Shown piece after piece: positions 32,869 through 41,063 of a DNA stretch of 64,000 nt. The DNA is from an uncultured Bacteroidales bacterium. Lineage in GTDB: Bacteria > Bacteroidota > Bacteroidia > Bacteroidales > F082. The stretch covers positions 124,001-188,000 of the forward strand of contig CAMYXP010000003.1 of the NCBI GenBank assembly GCA_947303085.1, written 5' to 3'. Below the pieces are notes generated by a model. The model saw only the letters and a list, made by a program, of their open reading frames with translations, did no database searches and was not told the DNA's origin. How positions within the stretch are numbered: the stretch's first letter is position 1; each line of letters starts with the position of its first letter. A program made the translations under genes and the position numbers.

Positions 32869-33306
32869 TTATTTTTTAACAGTTAATATTATGCTTTCAT
32901 ATGATACTACAACAACCTTTTCACCTTTTTCAATGCCAATACCGTCTTCGGTGCGCGCTTTCCAGTCGTCGCCGTCGATTTTCACTCGGCCGTAGTCGAA
33001 CGGAGGAATGGTTTCCGTCACAACAGCGGTCTTTCCGATGATGTTGTCCATATTGGTTTTAATGTGGTCGTCGTTTGTCTTTTTGTCAATATATTTCATC
33101 ACGAAAGGACGGATGAAAACAAACGCCAAGAATGTGCCGATTGCGAACGCCACAATTTGCCATGTCAATGACAAATCGAACGCTGCTAATATTGCGCCAA
33201 ACACGCAACCTACTGAGAAACAAGCCACTGCAAAGCCCGCTGTGAATATCTCAATCACCACAAACACAGCCGCGACCAATAACCAAATTTGCCAAACTGT
33301 CATCAT
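32869..33306 (-). CDS. NfeD-family membrane protein (short form)
   Basis: 145 residues: about three N-terminal membrane segments and a C-terminal OB-fold (IIGKTAVVTETIPPFDYGRVKIDGDDWKA). It lacks the ClpP-like protease domain of long NfeD. NfeD partners with SPFH proteins in membrane quality control. Transcribed from a well-formed promoter at 33336-33366. Confidence 0.9.
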   Translation of the reverse strand: MMTVWQIWLLVAAVFVVIEIFTAGFAVACFSVGCVFGAILAAFDLSLTWQIVAFAIGTFLAFVFIRPFVMKYIDKKTNDDHIKTNMDNIIGKTAVVTETIPPFDYGRVKIDGDDWKARTEDGIGIEKGEKVVVVSYESIILTVKK

Positions 33307-33335
33307 AATGCTAATTTTTAAAGTTTATTGAACTG

Positions 33336-33366
33336 CAAAGATACAAAAATGTTTTCAAATTTCAAA
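33336..33366 (-). promoter_or_regulatory. Promoter of nfeD-SPFH operon
   Basis: Minus-strand TATCTTTG at 33336-33343 and TTTG at 33363-33366 with a 19-bp spacer, a full consensus match. The -33 box lies in the last codons of the upstream gene. Confidence 0.75.
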
Positions 33367-34236
33367 ATTTTTCGGAATCGGCGTCTCAAATTTTAAATCC
33401 TCGCCAGTAATTGGATGAATGAAGCATAGTTTGTATGCATGCAAACCCAATCTTCCGATTTTATCATCTCCATCGCCATATTTCGGGTCGCCAACCACCG
33501 GGAATCCTATGTCTTGCAAGTGGACGCGAATCTGATTCTTTCGTCCGGTATCGAGCCTCAACTCAACAAGAGAATATCCATCCGAAACCTTTAATAATTT
33601 ATAATGTGTAGTGGCGAACTTGCCGCCGTTGTCGTATTTGCTCGAAAATGTCACGAACTGCGCGTTGTCCTTGAGCCACGAGCTGATGGTGCCTTCCTGT
33701 TTGCGCATCTCGCCATGCACCAGAGCCACATAACGGCGGTCGTACACTGTTTCCTTCCAATTTTCCTCAAATTTCAGCGCAATTTTCTTGTCTTTGGCAA
33801 ACAAAAGCAAACCCGAAGTGTCTCTGTCCAGACGATGAATCGTATGTGCATGACAACGTTGATGATTCTTTTCAAGATATTGATTCAGAATGCTTTGCAC
33901 CGTCTCCTCATCGGGATGCGGCGAGTTGCAAAGAATGCCGCTCTTTTTCTCCACGACAAACAGATATTGGTCTTCGTAAACAATTCTAACCCAACGGCTT
34001 TCCATGTTTTCAATCTTATGATTACGGCAAATTTTCACCTCCATGCCGGGATTCAACTGAAAATCATGTTGTTTCGTAATCTTACCGTCGATGATAATCG
34101 AACCGCTTGTCAGGATGTTTTTAGCCTTAGTACGACTGATGCCGTTCATTTTCTTCATGATGAATGGCATTAGCTGGTCGCTTTCCAATACTTTGAAAAT
34201 CAAATCGTTAGGCTTATTGTCTTTTTTGTTTTGCAT
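33355..34236 (-). CDS. RluA-family pseudouridine synthase
   Basis: 293 residues. An N-terminal S4 RNA-binding domain (ISRTKAKNILTSGSIIIDG) is followed by the RluA catalytic domain with HRLDRDTSGLLLFA holding the catalytic Asp, then GRKNQIRVHL and VGDPKYG. It converts uridine to pseudouridine in rRNA or tRNA. Which site cannot be told; RluD-like or RluC-like are both possible. A single gene between NfeD and the divergent transketolase. Confidence 0.93.
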   Translation of the reverse strand: MQNKKDNKPNDLIFKVLESDQLMPFIMKKMNGISRTKAKNILTSGSIIIDGKITKQHDFQLNPGMEVKICRNHKIENMESRWVRIVYEDQYLFVVEKKSGILCNSPHPDEETVQSILNQYLEKNHQRCHAHTIHRLDRDTSGLLLFAKDKKIALKFEENWKETVYDRRYVALVHGEMRKQEGTISSWLKDNAQFVTFSSKYDNGGKFATTHYKLLKVSDGYSLVELRLDTGRKNQIRVHLQDIGFPVVGDPKYGDGDDKIGRLGLHAYKLCFIHPITGEDLKFETPIPKNFEI

Positions 34237-34294
34237 ACAAAAATAAATTTATACAAAATTAATAAAAAACTTTATCTGTGAAACAGAAAATGTT

Positions 34295-34302
34295 TAAATT
34301 TG
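34295..34302 (+). promoter_or_regulatory. -7 box for transketolase operon
   Basis: TAAATTTG, 39 bp before the ATG at 34342. This box overlaps a possible TTG start at 34300, which argues for the ATG as the true start. Confidence 0.6.
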
Positions 34303-34341
34303 CAAAAGAAAACGAATTATTTAAAACACTTTGATAATATT

Positions 34342-35184
34342 ATGACTATCAATGAATTAAAAGATGTTGCGTCGCAAGTCAGACGTGATATCATCCGAAT
34401 GGTTCATGGCTGTCAGTCGGGACATCCGGGCGGCTCGCTCGGCGCCACCGACATCGTGACGGCTTTGTATTTCGACCAGATGCAAATCGACCCGAAGAAC
34501 TTCAAGATGGATGGGGCAGGTGAGGACATGTTTTTCCTCTCCAACGGCCATATCAGCCCGATGCTGTATAGCATTTTGGCTCGCCGCGGTTACTTCCCAG
34601 TAGCCGAACTCGCCACCTTCCGTCGTCTTGGGACTCGTCTTCAAGGTCATCCTACACCTGTGGAGGGACTTCCGGGCATCCGCGTGGCAAGTGGCTCACT
34701 GGGTCAGGGTCTTTCGGTGGCAGCTGGTGTTGCACAGGCTAAGAAACTCAACGGCGACAACCATCTCGTGTTCTGCCTCATGGGTGACGGCGAGCAGGAG
34801 GAAGGTCAGATTTGGGAAGCAGCCATGTACGCTCCGGCAAAGAACGTCGACAACCTCGTGGCAATAGTCGATTACAACAAGAAGCAGATCGACGGTCCGA
34901 CCGATGAAGTAATGAACCTCGGCGACCTCAAGGCAAAATACGAGTCATTCGGCTGGAAAGTGTACGAATGCAACGGTAACGATATGCAGCAAATCGTTGA
35001 TACTCTGAATATTACACGCAAAAACGCTCATAAAGGACAGGCTCAGATTATCCTTGCTCACACTGAAATGGGCTTTGGCGTCGACTTCATGATGGGAACG
35101 CACAAATGGCACGGCACGCCACCTAACGACGAGCAAGCCGCGAACGCTCTTTCACAACTTAAAGAAACACTTGGAGACTATTGA
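34342..35184 (+). CDS. Transketolase, N-terminal (TPP-binding) subunit
   Basis: 280 residues from the ATG at 34342. It carries the thiamine diphosphate-binding half: HGCQSGHPGGSLGATDI, SNGHISPMLYS, GSLGQGLSVAAGVA and the MGDGEQEEGQIWEA metal/TPP motif. The other half is the next gene. Together they move two-carbon units in the pentose phosphate pathway. Split transketolases are common in anaerobes and archaea. Confidence 0.93.
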   Translation: MTINELKDVASQVRRDIIRMVHGCQSGHPGGSLGATDIVTALYFDQMQIDPKNFKMDGAGEDMFFLSNGHISPMLYSILARRGYFPVAELATFRRLGTRLQGHPTPVEGLPGIRVASGSLGQGLSVAAGVAQAKKLNGDNHLVFCLMGDGEQEEGQIWEAAMYAPAKNVDNLVAIVDYNKKQIDGPTDEVMNLGDLKAKYESFGWKVYECNGNDMQQIVDTLNITRKNAHKGQAQIILAHTEMGFGVDFMMGTHKWHGTPPNDEQAANALSQLKETLGDY

Positions 35185-35190
35185 TTAATT

Positions 35191-35234
35191 CCTCCCTCGT
35201 CATTTCGACCGACCGAAGGGAGTGGAGAAATCTC
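35191..35234. repeat. Dispersed-type repeat between the transketolase halves
   Basis: A GTCATTTCGACCGACCGAAG unit followed by GGAGTGGAGAAATCTC. ATTTC and GAAAT ends can pair. This unit type is familiar from intergenic regions of other Bacteroidota. No gene in the 72-bp gap. Confidence 0.65.
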
Positions 35235-35256
35235 AAACAAATGAAAAGTTATTGAT

Positions 35257-36213
35257 ATGAAAATAGAAGTTCAAAACTACAAAGATACAAGAAGCGGCTT
35301 CGGTGACGGTTTGCTCGAAGCCGGCAAGCGTAACCCTAAGGTTGTCGGTCTCACGGCCGACCTCACGGGCTCACTGAAGATGGGCGACTTTGCCAAAGCA
35401 TTTCCTGATAGATTCTTCCAAGTCGGCATCGCTGAAGCCAACATGGTTGGACTCGCAGCAGGTTTGGCCATCGGCGGCTATATCCCGTTCACCGGAACAT
35501 TCGCCAACTTCTCATCAGCGCGCATCTACGACCAGATTCGCATGGTGGTGGCATATTCCAATAAAAACGTGAAAATCGCGGCATCACACGCCGGCGTGAC
35601 TCTCGGTGAAGATGGCGCAACACACCAGACCCTAGAAGATATAGGAATGATGAAAATGTTGCCTAACATGACGGTACTCGTTCCTTGCGACTACAACCAG
35701 ACTAAGGCTGCTACAATAGCCGCTGCTGAGCACGACGGTCCGGTCTATCTGCGTTTCGGTCGTCCGAAAGTGGCTAACTTCACTCCGGCTGACGAGCCTT
35801 TTGTCATCGGCAAGGCACAGATGATTCAGGAAGGCGCTGATGTTTCAATCTTCGCCTGTGGTCACCTGGTTTGGAAAGCCATCGAGGCACTCCCGATTTT
35901 GAAGGAGATGGGTATCAATGCTGAACTTATCAACATCCACACCATCAAGCCGTTGGATGTCGAGGCGGTGTTGAAGTCAGTGGCAAAGACGGGCTGTGTT
36001 GTCACAGCTGAGGAACACATGCGCAATGGCGGTCTCGGCGACAGCATCGCGCAGGTTCTCGCCTTGAACAACCCTCGTCCGATGGAGATGGTCGCCGTCG
36101 ACGACGTCTTCGGTCAAAGCGGCACCCCGGATGAATTGCTGAAGCACTATCATTTGGATACTCCAGATATAGTGGAAGCAGTGAAGAAAGCAGTATCGAG
36201 AAAGAGAATCTAA
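35257..36213 (+). CDS. Transketolase, C-terminal (pyrimidine-binding) subunit
   Basis: 318 residues. It carries the Pyr domain and the C-terminal domain: TADLTGSLKMG, FQVGIAEANMVGLAAGLA with the catalytic Glu, SHAGVTLGEDGATHQ, then the transketolase_C segment (INIHTIKPLD, VTAEEHMRNGGLGDSIA). It pairs with the upstream subunit to form the active site. Codons favour C-ending triplets, as in highly expressed genes here. Confidence 0.93.
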   Translation: MKIEVQNYKDTRSGFGDGLLEAGKRNPKVVGLTADLTGSLKMGDFAKAFPDRFFQVGIAEANMVGLAAGLAIGGYIPFTGTFANFSSARIYDQIRMVVAYSNKNVKIAASHAGVTLGEDGATHQTLEDIGMMKMLPNMTVLVPCDYNQTKAATIAAAEHDGPVYLRFGRPKVANFTPADEPFVIGKAQMIQEGADVSIFACGHLVWKAIEALPILKEMGINAELINIHTIKPLDVEAVLKSVAKTGCVVTAEEHMRNGGLGDSIAQVLALNNPRPMEMVAVDDVFGQSGTPDELLKHYHLDTPDIVEAVKKAVSRKRI

Positions 36214-36228
36214 CTAAAGCAACAAAAA

Positions 36229-36259
36229 AAAATCAGCGGGCTTATAACTCGCTGATTTT
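36229..36259. terminator. Terminator between transketolase and tRNA-Met
   Basis: 10-bp stem AAAATCAGCG / CGCTGATTTT with an 11-nt loop. A long T-run follows it on the minus strand, so it best serves the tRNA gene but can act on both. Confidence 0.85.
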
Positions 36260-36275
36260 CATTTACTTACCGATG

Positions 36276-36349
36276 TAGCGGGGATGAGAATTGAACTCAT
36301 GACCTCCGGGTTATGAATCCGACGCTCTAACCAACTGAGCTACCCCGCC
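36276..36349 (-). tRNA. tRNA-Met (CAU)
   Basis: 74 nt. The acceptor stem GGCGGGG pairs with CCCCGCT (one G-U), D-loop AGCTCAGTTGGTTAGAGC, anticodon loop TTCATAA giving CAU, and T-loop GTTCAATTC. The 31-39 position is an A-C mismatch. CCA is not encoded. CAU could also be tRNA-Ile with a modified C34 or an initiator; the A-U/G-C patterns fit elongator Met best. Confidence 0.9.
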
Positions 36350-36361
36350 GTTTTCAGGGTG

Positions 36362-36369
36362 CAAAAGTA
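36362..36369 (-). promoter_or_regulatory. -7 box for tRNA-Met
   Basis: Minus-strand TACTTTTG 13 bp upstream of the tRNA 5' end; no good -33 box seen. Confidence 0.5.
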
Positions 36370-36449
36370 CTGCTTTTTTAAATACCCCCGACATTTTTTT
36401 TAATTTTTTTAAAAAAATTATTTTTAGCGTTTCATATTAGAATTATTTG

Positions 36450-36457
36450 TATTTTTG
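36450..36457 (+). promoter_or_regulatory. -7 box for the DUF1573 gene
   Basis: TATTTTTG, 30 bp before the ATG at 36488. The -33 region is AT-rich without a clear TTTG. Confidence 0.5.
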
Positions 36458-36487
36458 TAGTTTGAAAAAAATTAAATTTATTTTTTT

Positions 36488-36952
36488 ATGAAAAAATTAT
36501 TCGTCTTAATCTGCACATTGTTTATCATGGGAACAGTGGCATTCGCACAAAGCGAGGAAACAGCTGAAAAACAAAACGGTCCGGAAATGACATTCAAGGA
36601 AACCAACCACGATTTCGGCAACATCCCTTATAAAGGCAACGGTTCATACGAATTCGTATTCGTCAACACCGGCAACGAACCGCTTATCCTCACTCAGCCT
36701 AAATCATCATGCGGATGCACAGTACCTGAGTGGCCAAAACAACCGATTCTCCCAGGCGAATCAAACGTCATTAAAGTGACTTATAAAAACACCGACCGTC
36801 CAGGTGGCTTTAACAAATACGTTACAATTTTCTCTAACGCTTTGATTAACAAAGAAGTGAAGCTGCATATCAAAGGTACCGTCGAGCCTCAACCGACTGA
36901 CGCAGCACCTTTGAAGATGGAAACAATCGGTACACCAGTGAATAATAATTAA
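36488..36952 (+). CDS. Secreted DUF1573 protein
   Basis: 154 residues. Signal peptide MKKLFVLICTLFIMGTVAFA, then one DUF1573 domain: TFKETNHDFGNIPYKG, YEFVFVNTGNEPL, PKSSCGCTVPEWP and VTYKNTDRPGGF. The fold is an immunoglobulin-like beta-sandwich (ASH/MSP type). Function unknown; such proteins are abundant in Bacteroidota envelopes. The aminotransferase follows 20 bp downstream. Confidence 0.9.
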   Translation: MKKLFVLICTLFIMGTVAFAQSEETAEKQNGPEMTFKETNHDFGNIPYKGNGSYEFVFVNTGNEPLILTQPKSSCGCTVPEWPKQPILPGESNVIKVTYKNTDRPGGFNKYVTIFSNALINKEVKLHIKGTVEPQPTDAAPLKMETIGTPVNNN

Positions 36953-36972
36953 TCTAATACCTAATTAATATT

Positions 36973-38175
36973 ATGCCTAAAATTTCAAAAAAAGGCCAGT
37001 TTATGCCGGCTTCGCCAATCAGAAAGCTCGTTCCTTTCGCCGACGAAGCAAAATCAAGAGGTATTCATGTGTATCACCTGAATATCGGTCAGCCAGATAT
37101 CGCGACAACTCCATACGCCCTTGAAGCTGTCAAGAATTATGACGAAAAAGTTATTAAATACACCCATTCAGCAGGTACTCTTTCATACAGAAAGAAACTC
37201 TGTGAATATTATGACAGACTGAACATTCACGTAAGTCCTGATGACATCATCGTGACAAATGGCGCTTCAGAGGCATTGTCGATCGCATTCCAGACAATCA
37301 TGGATCCTGACGATGAAATCATCATCCCGGAACCGTTCTATGCCAACTATAACGGCTTCGCTCAGACCGCAGGAGTGCGCGTCCGCCCAATTTATTCAGA
37401 GATCAGCAACGGCTTCGCACTGCCTCCAATCGAAGACTTTGAGAAGGCTATCACCGAACACACAAAGGCTATCTTGATTTGCAACCCTAACAACCCGACC
37501 GGATACCTTTATTCGGAACAGGAAATGGAGAATTTGCGTCAGATTATCCTGAAATATGACCTTTATCTTATTTCTGATGAGGTTTACCGTGAATTCTGCT
37601 ACGACGGATCAGTCCATCACTCAGCAATGAGTCTCAAGGGTGTTGACGATAACGTCATCTTAATCGACTCAGTATCAAAGCGTTTCAGCGCTTGCGGTAT
37701 CCGCGTCGGTCGTATGGTGACTCGTAACCGCGAGGTCATCAACACAGCAATGAAGTTCGCACAGGCTCGTCTGTCGCCTCCAACATACGGTCAGGTGGCT
37801 GGTGAGGCTGCTCTCGACACACCGCTTTCATATTTCGACGCTATCGTGGCCGAATATGTGAAACGTCGTGACGTCTGCGTCGAAGGCATCAACAAGATCC
37901 CTGGCGCTTACTGCCCGACACCTAAAGGCGCATTCTACATCGTAGCACATCTGCCGATCGACGATTCAGATAAGTTCTGCAAGTGGTTGCTCACCGACTT
38001 CAACTATGAAGGCAAGACTGTGATGCTCGCACCTGCAAGCGGATTCTACTCAACAATCGGTCTCGGCCGTCAGGAAGTGCGTTTGAGCTACTGCCTCAAC
38101 TGCGACGACCTACGCGACGCCATGATGATTCTCGGAAAAGCTCTCGAAGTTTATCCAGGTAAGAGAAATTACTAA
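36973..38175 (+). CDS. Pyridoxal-phosphate aminotransferase, class I/II
   Basis: 400 residues. Fold type I: GQPDIATTP, NGASEALSIAFQ, CNPNNPTG, SDEVYREF and the PLP-binding K236 in SVSKRFSACG. C-terminal SGFYSTIGLGRQEVRLSYC has the substrate Arg. It moves amino groups between amino acids and 2-oxo acids; aspartate/aromatic specificity is likely but cannot be fixed. It would fit amino acid catabolism. Confidence 0.9.
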   Translation: MPKISKKGQFMPASPIRKLVPFADEAKSRGIHVYHLNIGQPDIATTPYALEAVKNYDEKVIKYTHSAGTLSYRKKLCEYYDRLNIHVSPDDIIVTNGASEALSIAFQTIMDPDDEIIIPEPFYANYNGFAQTAGVRVRPIYSEISNGFALPPIEDFEKAITEHTKAILICNPNNPTGYLYSEQEMENLRQIILKYDLYLISDEVYREFCYDGSVHHSAMSLKGVDDNVILIDSVSKRFSACGIRVGRMVTRNREVINTAMKFAQARLSPPTYGQVAGEAALDTPLSYFDAIVAEYVKRRDVCVEGINKIPGAYCPTPKGAFYIVAHLPIDDSDKFCKWLLTDFNYEGKTVMLAPASGFYSTIGLGRQEVRLSYCLNCDDLRDAMMILGKALEVYPGKRNY

Positions 38176-39356
38176 TAAATCAGATATCTATCTCTGATTT
38201 TCAGATAGTTGTCAATTCCGGTCTGCCACGATGAACGAATTTCATCCTCCGACATTCCGGAATTGATTTTTTGTTGCAAATCGGCCACGCCAACCAGTTT
38301 TATGAAATAATTATTAAAGAATTTATCATCATCCTTCAGCTGATTTCTGGCATCTAAAATCCATGAAAGATCCAGCTTTTTCTCGTTGTTACGATAACGA
38401 TGCGCATATTCGGTAAGATTCTTTCCGTGACATTCCTTGTCGGCGTAAAGTGGTGCGCGATGTCCCTCGGCGGTGCGAGGAATAAACACGAAATCGTCAG
38501 TCATTGCAGGGTGTCCGTACACTTGGAAAGGCATGTCTGTGCCACGCCCGACACTTACATCGGTGCCTTCAAACAAGCAAAGCGAAGGGTAGAGGTAAAC
38601 CGACTCCCAGTTGGGCAGATTAGGCGAAGGCTTCACAGGAAGCTTGTAAATGGCGTTTCTGTCGTAGTTTCCAAGCGGAATGACCGTCAACTCACATTGC
38701 AGGCCATCGGCGAGCCATTTCTCTCCGTTGACCATCATGGCATATTCACCAATCGTCATGCCATAAACTATTGGTACACAATGCATTCCGACAAAAGAAG
38801 CATTCTCCGGCTCAAGCACTGGACCGTCGACATAAAAGCCGTTCGGATTCGGACGGTCGAGAACGATAACTGGAATGTTATTCTCGGTAGCGGCTTCCAT
38901 AACGTAAGTCATGGTAGAGATGTAAGTATAAAAACGCGTGCCAACATCCTGAAGGTCAAACACAAGAATATCAATGTTTTGCAGTTGCTCAGATGTCGGT
39001 TTTTTGTTCTTTCCGTAAAGAGAAACGATAGGAATTCCAGTCTTATCATCAACTCCTGAAGCGATAGTAGCGCCTTCGTCGGCAGTGCCACGGAAACCAT
39101 GTTCAGGAGTGAAAATCTTAACTACATTCACATCATAACTCAAAAGAGTATCAATGAGATGCGTGCCGTTGTCCATGATGCTCGTCTGGTTGCCGACAAC
39201 GCCAACAGCCTTGTTTTCCAGCATCGGAAGATACATCTCCATCCTCATCGCCCCGACGACAGCATCCTTCGCATCCAAAAGTTTAAGTTCTTGTGCGTTG
39301 ATTTTCAATAATATAGATGATAATATCAGAAATAAAACCAAAAATCTTCTCATCAT
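38172..39356 (-). CDS. namZ: Exo-beta-N-acetylmuramidase-like protein (DUF1343)
   Basis: 394 residues from the double Met at 39356; an upstream in-frame start at 39410 would lie in the divergent gene and lacks a signal. Signal peptide MMRRFLVLFLILSSILLKINAQ. DUF1343 hallmarks: VGVVGNQTSI, FTPEHGFRG, PIVSLYG, FDLQDVGTRFYTYISTM and DRPNPNG. Characterised members release MurNAc from peptidoglycan fragments. It is periplasmic and likely acts in wall turnover or scavenging. Its 3' end overlaps the aminotransferase by 4 bp. Confidence 0.88.
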   Translation of the reverse strand: MMRRFLVLFLILSSILLKINAQELKLLDAKDAVVGAMRMEMYLPMLENKAVGVVGNQTSIMDNGTHLIDTLLSYDVNVVKIFTPEHGFRGTADEGATIASGVDDKTGIPIVSLYGKNKKPTSEQLQNIDILVFDLQDVGTRFYTYISTMTYVMEAATENNIPVIVLDRPNPNGFYVDGPVLEPENASFVGMHCVPIVYGMTIGEYAMMVNGEKWLADGLQCELTVIPLGNYDRNAIYKLPVKPSPNLPNWESVYLYPSLCLFEGTDVSVGRGTDMPFQVYGHPAMTDDFVFIPRTAEGHRAPLYADKECHGKNLTEYAHRYRNNEKKLDLSWILDARNQLKDDDKFFNNYFIKLVGVADLQQKINSGMSEDEIRSSWQTGIDNYLKIRDRYLIY

Positions 39357-39370
39357 ATCCGATATTTTTT

Positions 39371-39378
39371 TATTTTTG
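39371..39378 (+). promoter_or_regulatory. -7 box for FtsX-type permease
   Basis: TATTTTTG lies 16 bp before the ATG at 39395, so the earlier possible start at 39317 cannot be in the transcript. Confidence 0.65.
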
Positions 39379-39394
39379 CAATGATAAGAAAAAA

Positions 39395-40615
39395 ATGAAC
39401 ACGTCGACATTCATATCGAAAAGAATTTTTTCGTTGTCGAAGGAGAATCTTTCCTCGACGGTGATGCGTATTGCGGTCGCCAGCGTGGCTCTCGGCATAG
39501 CTATCATGTTGATTTCCATAGCTGTAGTCGTCGGGTTCAAGAATCAGATTAAAGACAAGGTGGTAGGTTTCGTAGCTCCGATACACATCCAGGCACTGAA
39601 TCAGAACGAGTCGATAGAGGAGACGCCTTTTCTTTACGACAGCGTCCTGAATGCACGCCTCGACAAGCCTTTCATCACGGCGATGCATAAGACAGCCAAC
39701 AAAGCCGGCATCATCAAGACCGACGAGGAGATTCAGGCTGTGGTTCTGAAAGGCGTCGACGCCGATTACAATTGGGATTACATCAATTCTTATCTTGTGG
39801 CTGGAGAAGTACCGCAATATATTGAAAATGAACGTTCTAACGATGTCGTGATTTCAAATATCATATCTCATAAAATGAATCTGAATGTCGGCGACGCGGT
39901 CAGAATCTGGTTTGTCGACAGCGACATGAAGGCACGTGGAAGGAAATTCGACGTGAAAGGCATCTACGAGACAGGACTTCAGGAATGCGACGAGCGTTAC
40001 GTTTATTGCGACTTAAACCAAATCAGAAAGCTTAACGGCTGGAACAATGGCGAGATCGGGCATCTCGAGATTTGGGTCGACGACGAAAGCATGCTCCACG
40101 ACTACAACCGACAGATTTATTTCAGCATCCCGACGGAACTCGTATCACTCACCGCTATGGACAGCTATCCGCAAATCTTCGACTGGCTCGAGCTTCAAGA
40201 TATGAACGTGGTTATCATCATCTCCTTGATGCTTCTTGTGGCAGGCATCACGATTATCAGTATGTTGTTGATAATCATACTTGAACGCACATCAACAATA
40301 GGATTGCTGAAGGCGATGGGAGCAAGCAACGGACTCATCAGGAAGATCTTTTTGAAACGTTCGTGCAGGATATTATTAATAGGTATGCTTATCGGCAATG
40401 TCATCGGCATTGGGCTGTGCCTTATCCAGAAATACACTGGCCTCATCTCGCTGTCACCTGAGTCATATTATCTCTCGGCGGTTCCAATCGAGTTGAACCT
40501 CTGGCATATCGTGGCATTGAACATCGGGACCTTGATTCTCTGGGTGCTTATGCTGCTTTTGCCGACCATGCTTATCAACAATGTAAGACCTTCAAAATCA
40601 ATAAGATTCGAATAA
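39395..40615 (+). CDS. FtsX-type ABC transporter permease (LolE/MacB-like)
   Basis: 406 residues. An N-terminal membrane helix (MRIAVASVALGIAIMLISIAVVVGF region), a periplasmic MacB_PCD-like domain (~50-270), then three C-terminal helices with FtsX motifs LKAMGASNGLIRKIFL and PSKSIRFE at the end. Such permeases move lipoproteins or other envelope molecules with a LolD-type ATPase. No ATPase is adjacent. Lipoprotein release (LolC/E) is the likeliest role. Confidence 0.85.
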   Translation: MNTSTFISKRIFSLSKENLSSTVMRIAVASVALGIAIMLISIAVVVGFKNQIKDKVVGFVAPIHIQALNQNESIEETPFLYDSVLNARLDKPFITAMHKTANKAGIIKTDEEIQAVVLKGVDADYNWDYINSYLVAGEVPQYIENERSNDVVISNIISHKMNLNVGDAVRIWFVDSDMKARGRKFDVKGIYETGLQECDERYVYCDLNQIRKLNGWNNGEIGHLEIWVDDESMLHDYNRQIYFSIPTELVSLTAMDSYPQIFDWLELQDMNVVIIISLMLLVAGITIISMLLIIILERTSTIGLLKAMGASNGLIRKIFLKRSCRILLIGMLIGNVIGIGLCLIQKYTGLISLSPESYYLSAVPIELNLWHIVALNIGTLILWVLMLLLPTMLINNVRPSKSIRFE

Positions 40616-40631
40616 TTAAAACATAAATGTT

Positions 40632-41063
40632 ATGATGGAAAATTTTACAATTGAACCTTTAAAAGGATACGGCGAACTTACTTTCGGAATGCCTATCGAT
40701 GATTTGGTTGAAGTGCTTGGCCAGCCTACAAATCAAGAGGAAATCGAGTCGGCGTATGAAGACGACAGTCATGTCGTGGTTTTGGATTACGAAGACAACG
40801 ATTTCTCGGCTTATTTCGAGGGTGACGCTGTCATGAAACTCACCAATTTCTACACTTTCAATGAAAACAGCGTCCTTTATGGCGCTAAAATCTTCGATTT
40901 GAACAAAGACGAACTCATCGAGCTGATGAAGCAAAACGGTTTTGAGACATATATCGAAGATAAGGAAGATGGCGACTGCATCTCATACGAAGAGCTGAAT
41001 ATCGACTTCTATTTCGATGATAATCAGTTGGTTGAGGTGTTCTGGGAATGCCAGCGCGGATGA
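40632..41063 (+). CDS. Small acidic protein, not recognised
   Basis: 143 residues, strongly acidic, no signal peptide. A GELTFGMPIDDLVEVLGQP segment (around 14-32) resembles the FGMs-x-eV-x-lG-P pattern found in several small proteins, including some immunity-like and BamE-like ones. I do not recognise a specific family. It is 16 bp after the permease gene, likely co-transcribed. Its last 40 bp overlap the 3' end of convergent xerD. Confidence 0.75.
   Translation: MMENFTIEPLKGYGELTFGMPIDDLVEVLGQPTNQEEIESAYEDDSHVVVLDYEDNDFSAYFEGDAVMKLTNFYTFNENSVLYGAKIFDLNKDELIELMKQNGFETYIEDKEDGDCISYEELNIDFYFDDNQLVEVFWECQRG

Noticed and set aside
34238..34245. TATTTTTG as promoter of the RluA-type gene
   Set aside because: It sits 2 bp from the start codon, so transcription would begin inside the gene; probably chance in AT-rich sequence.
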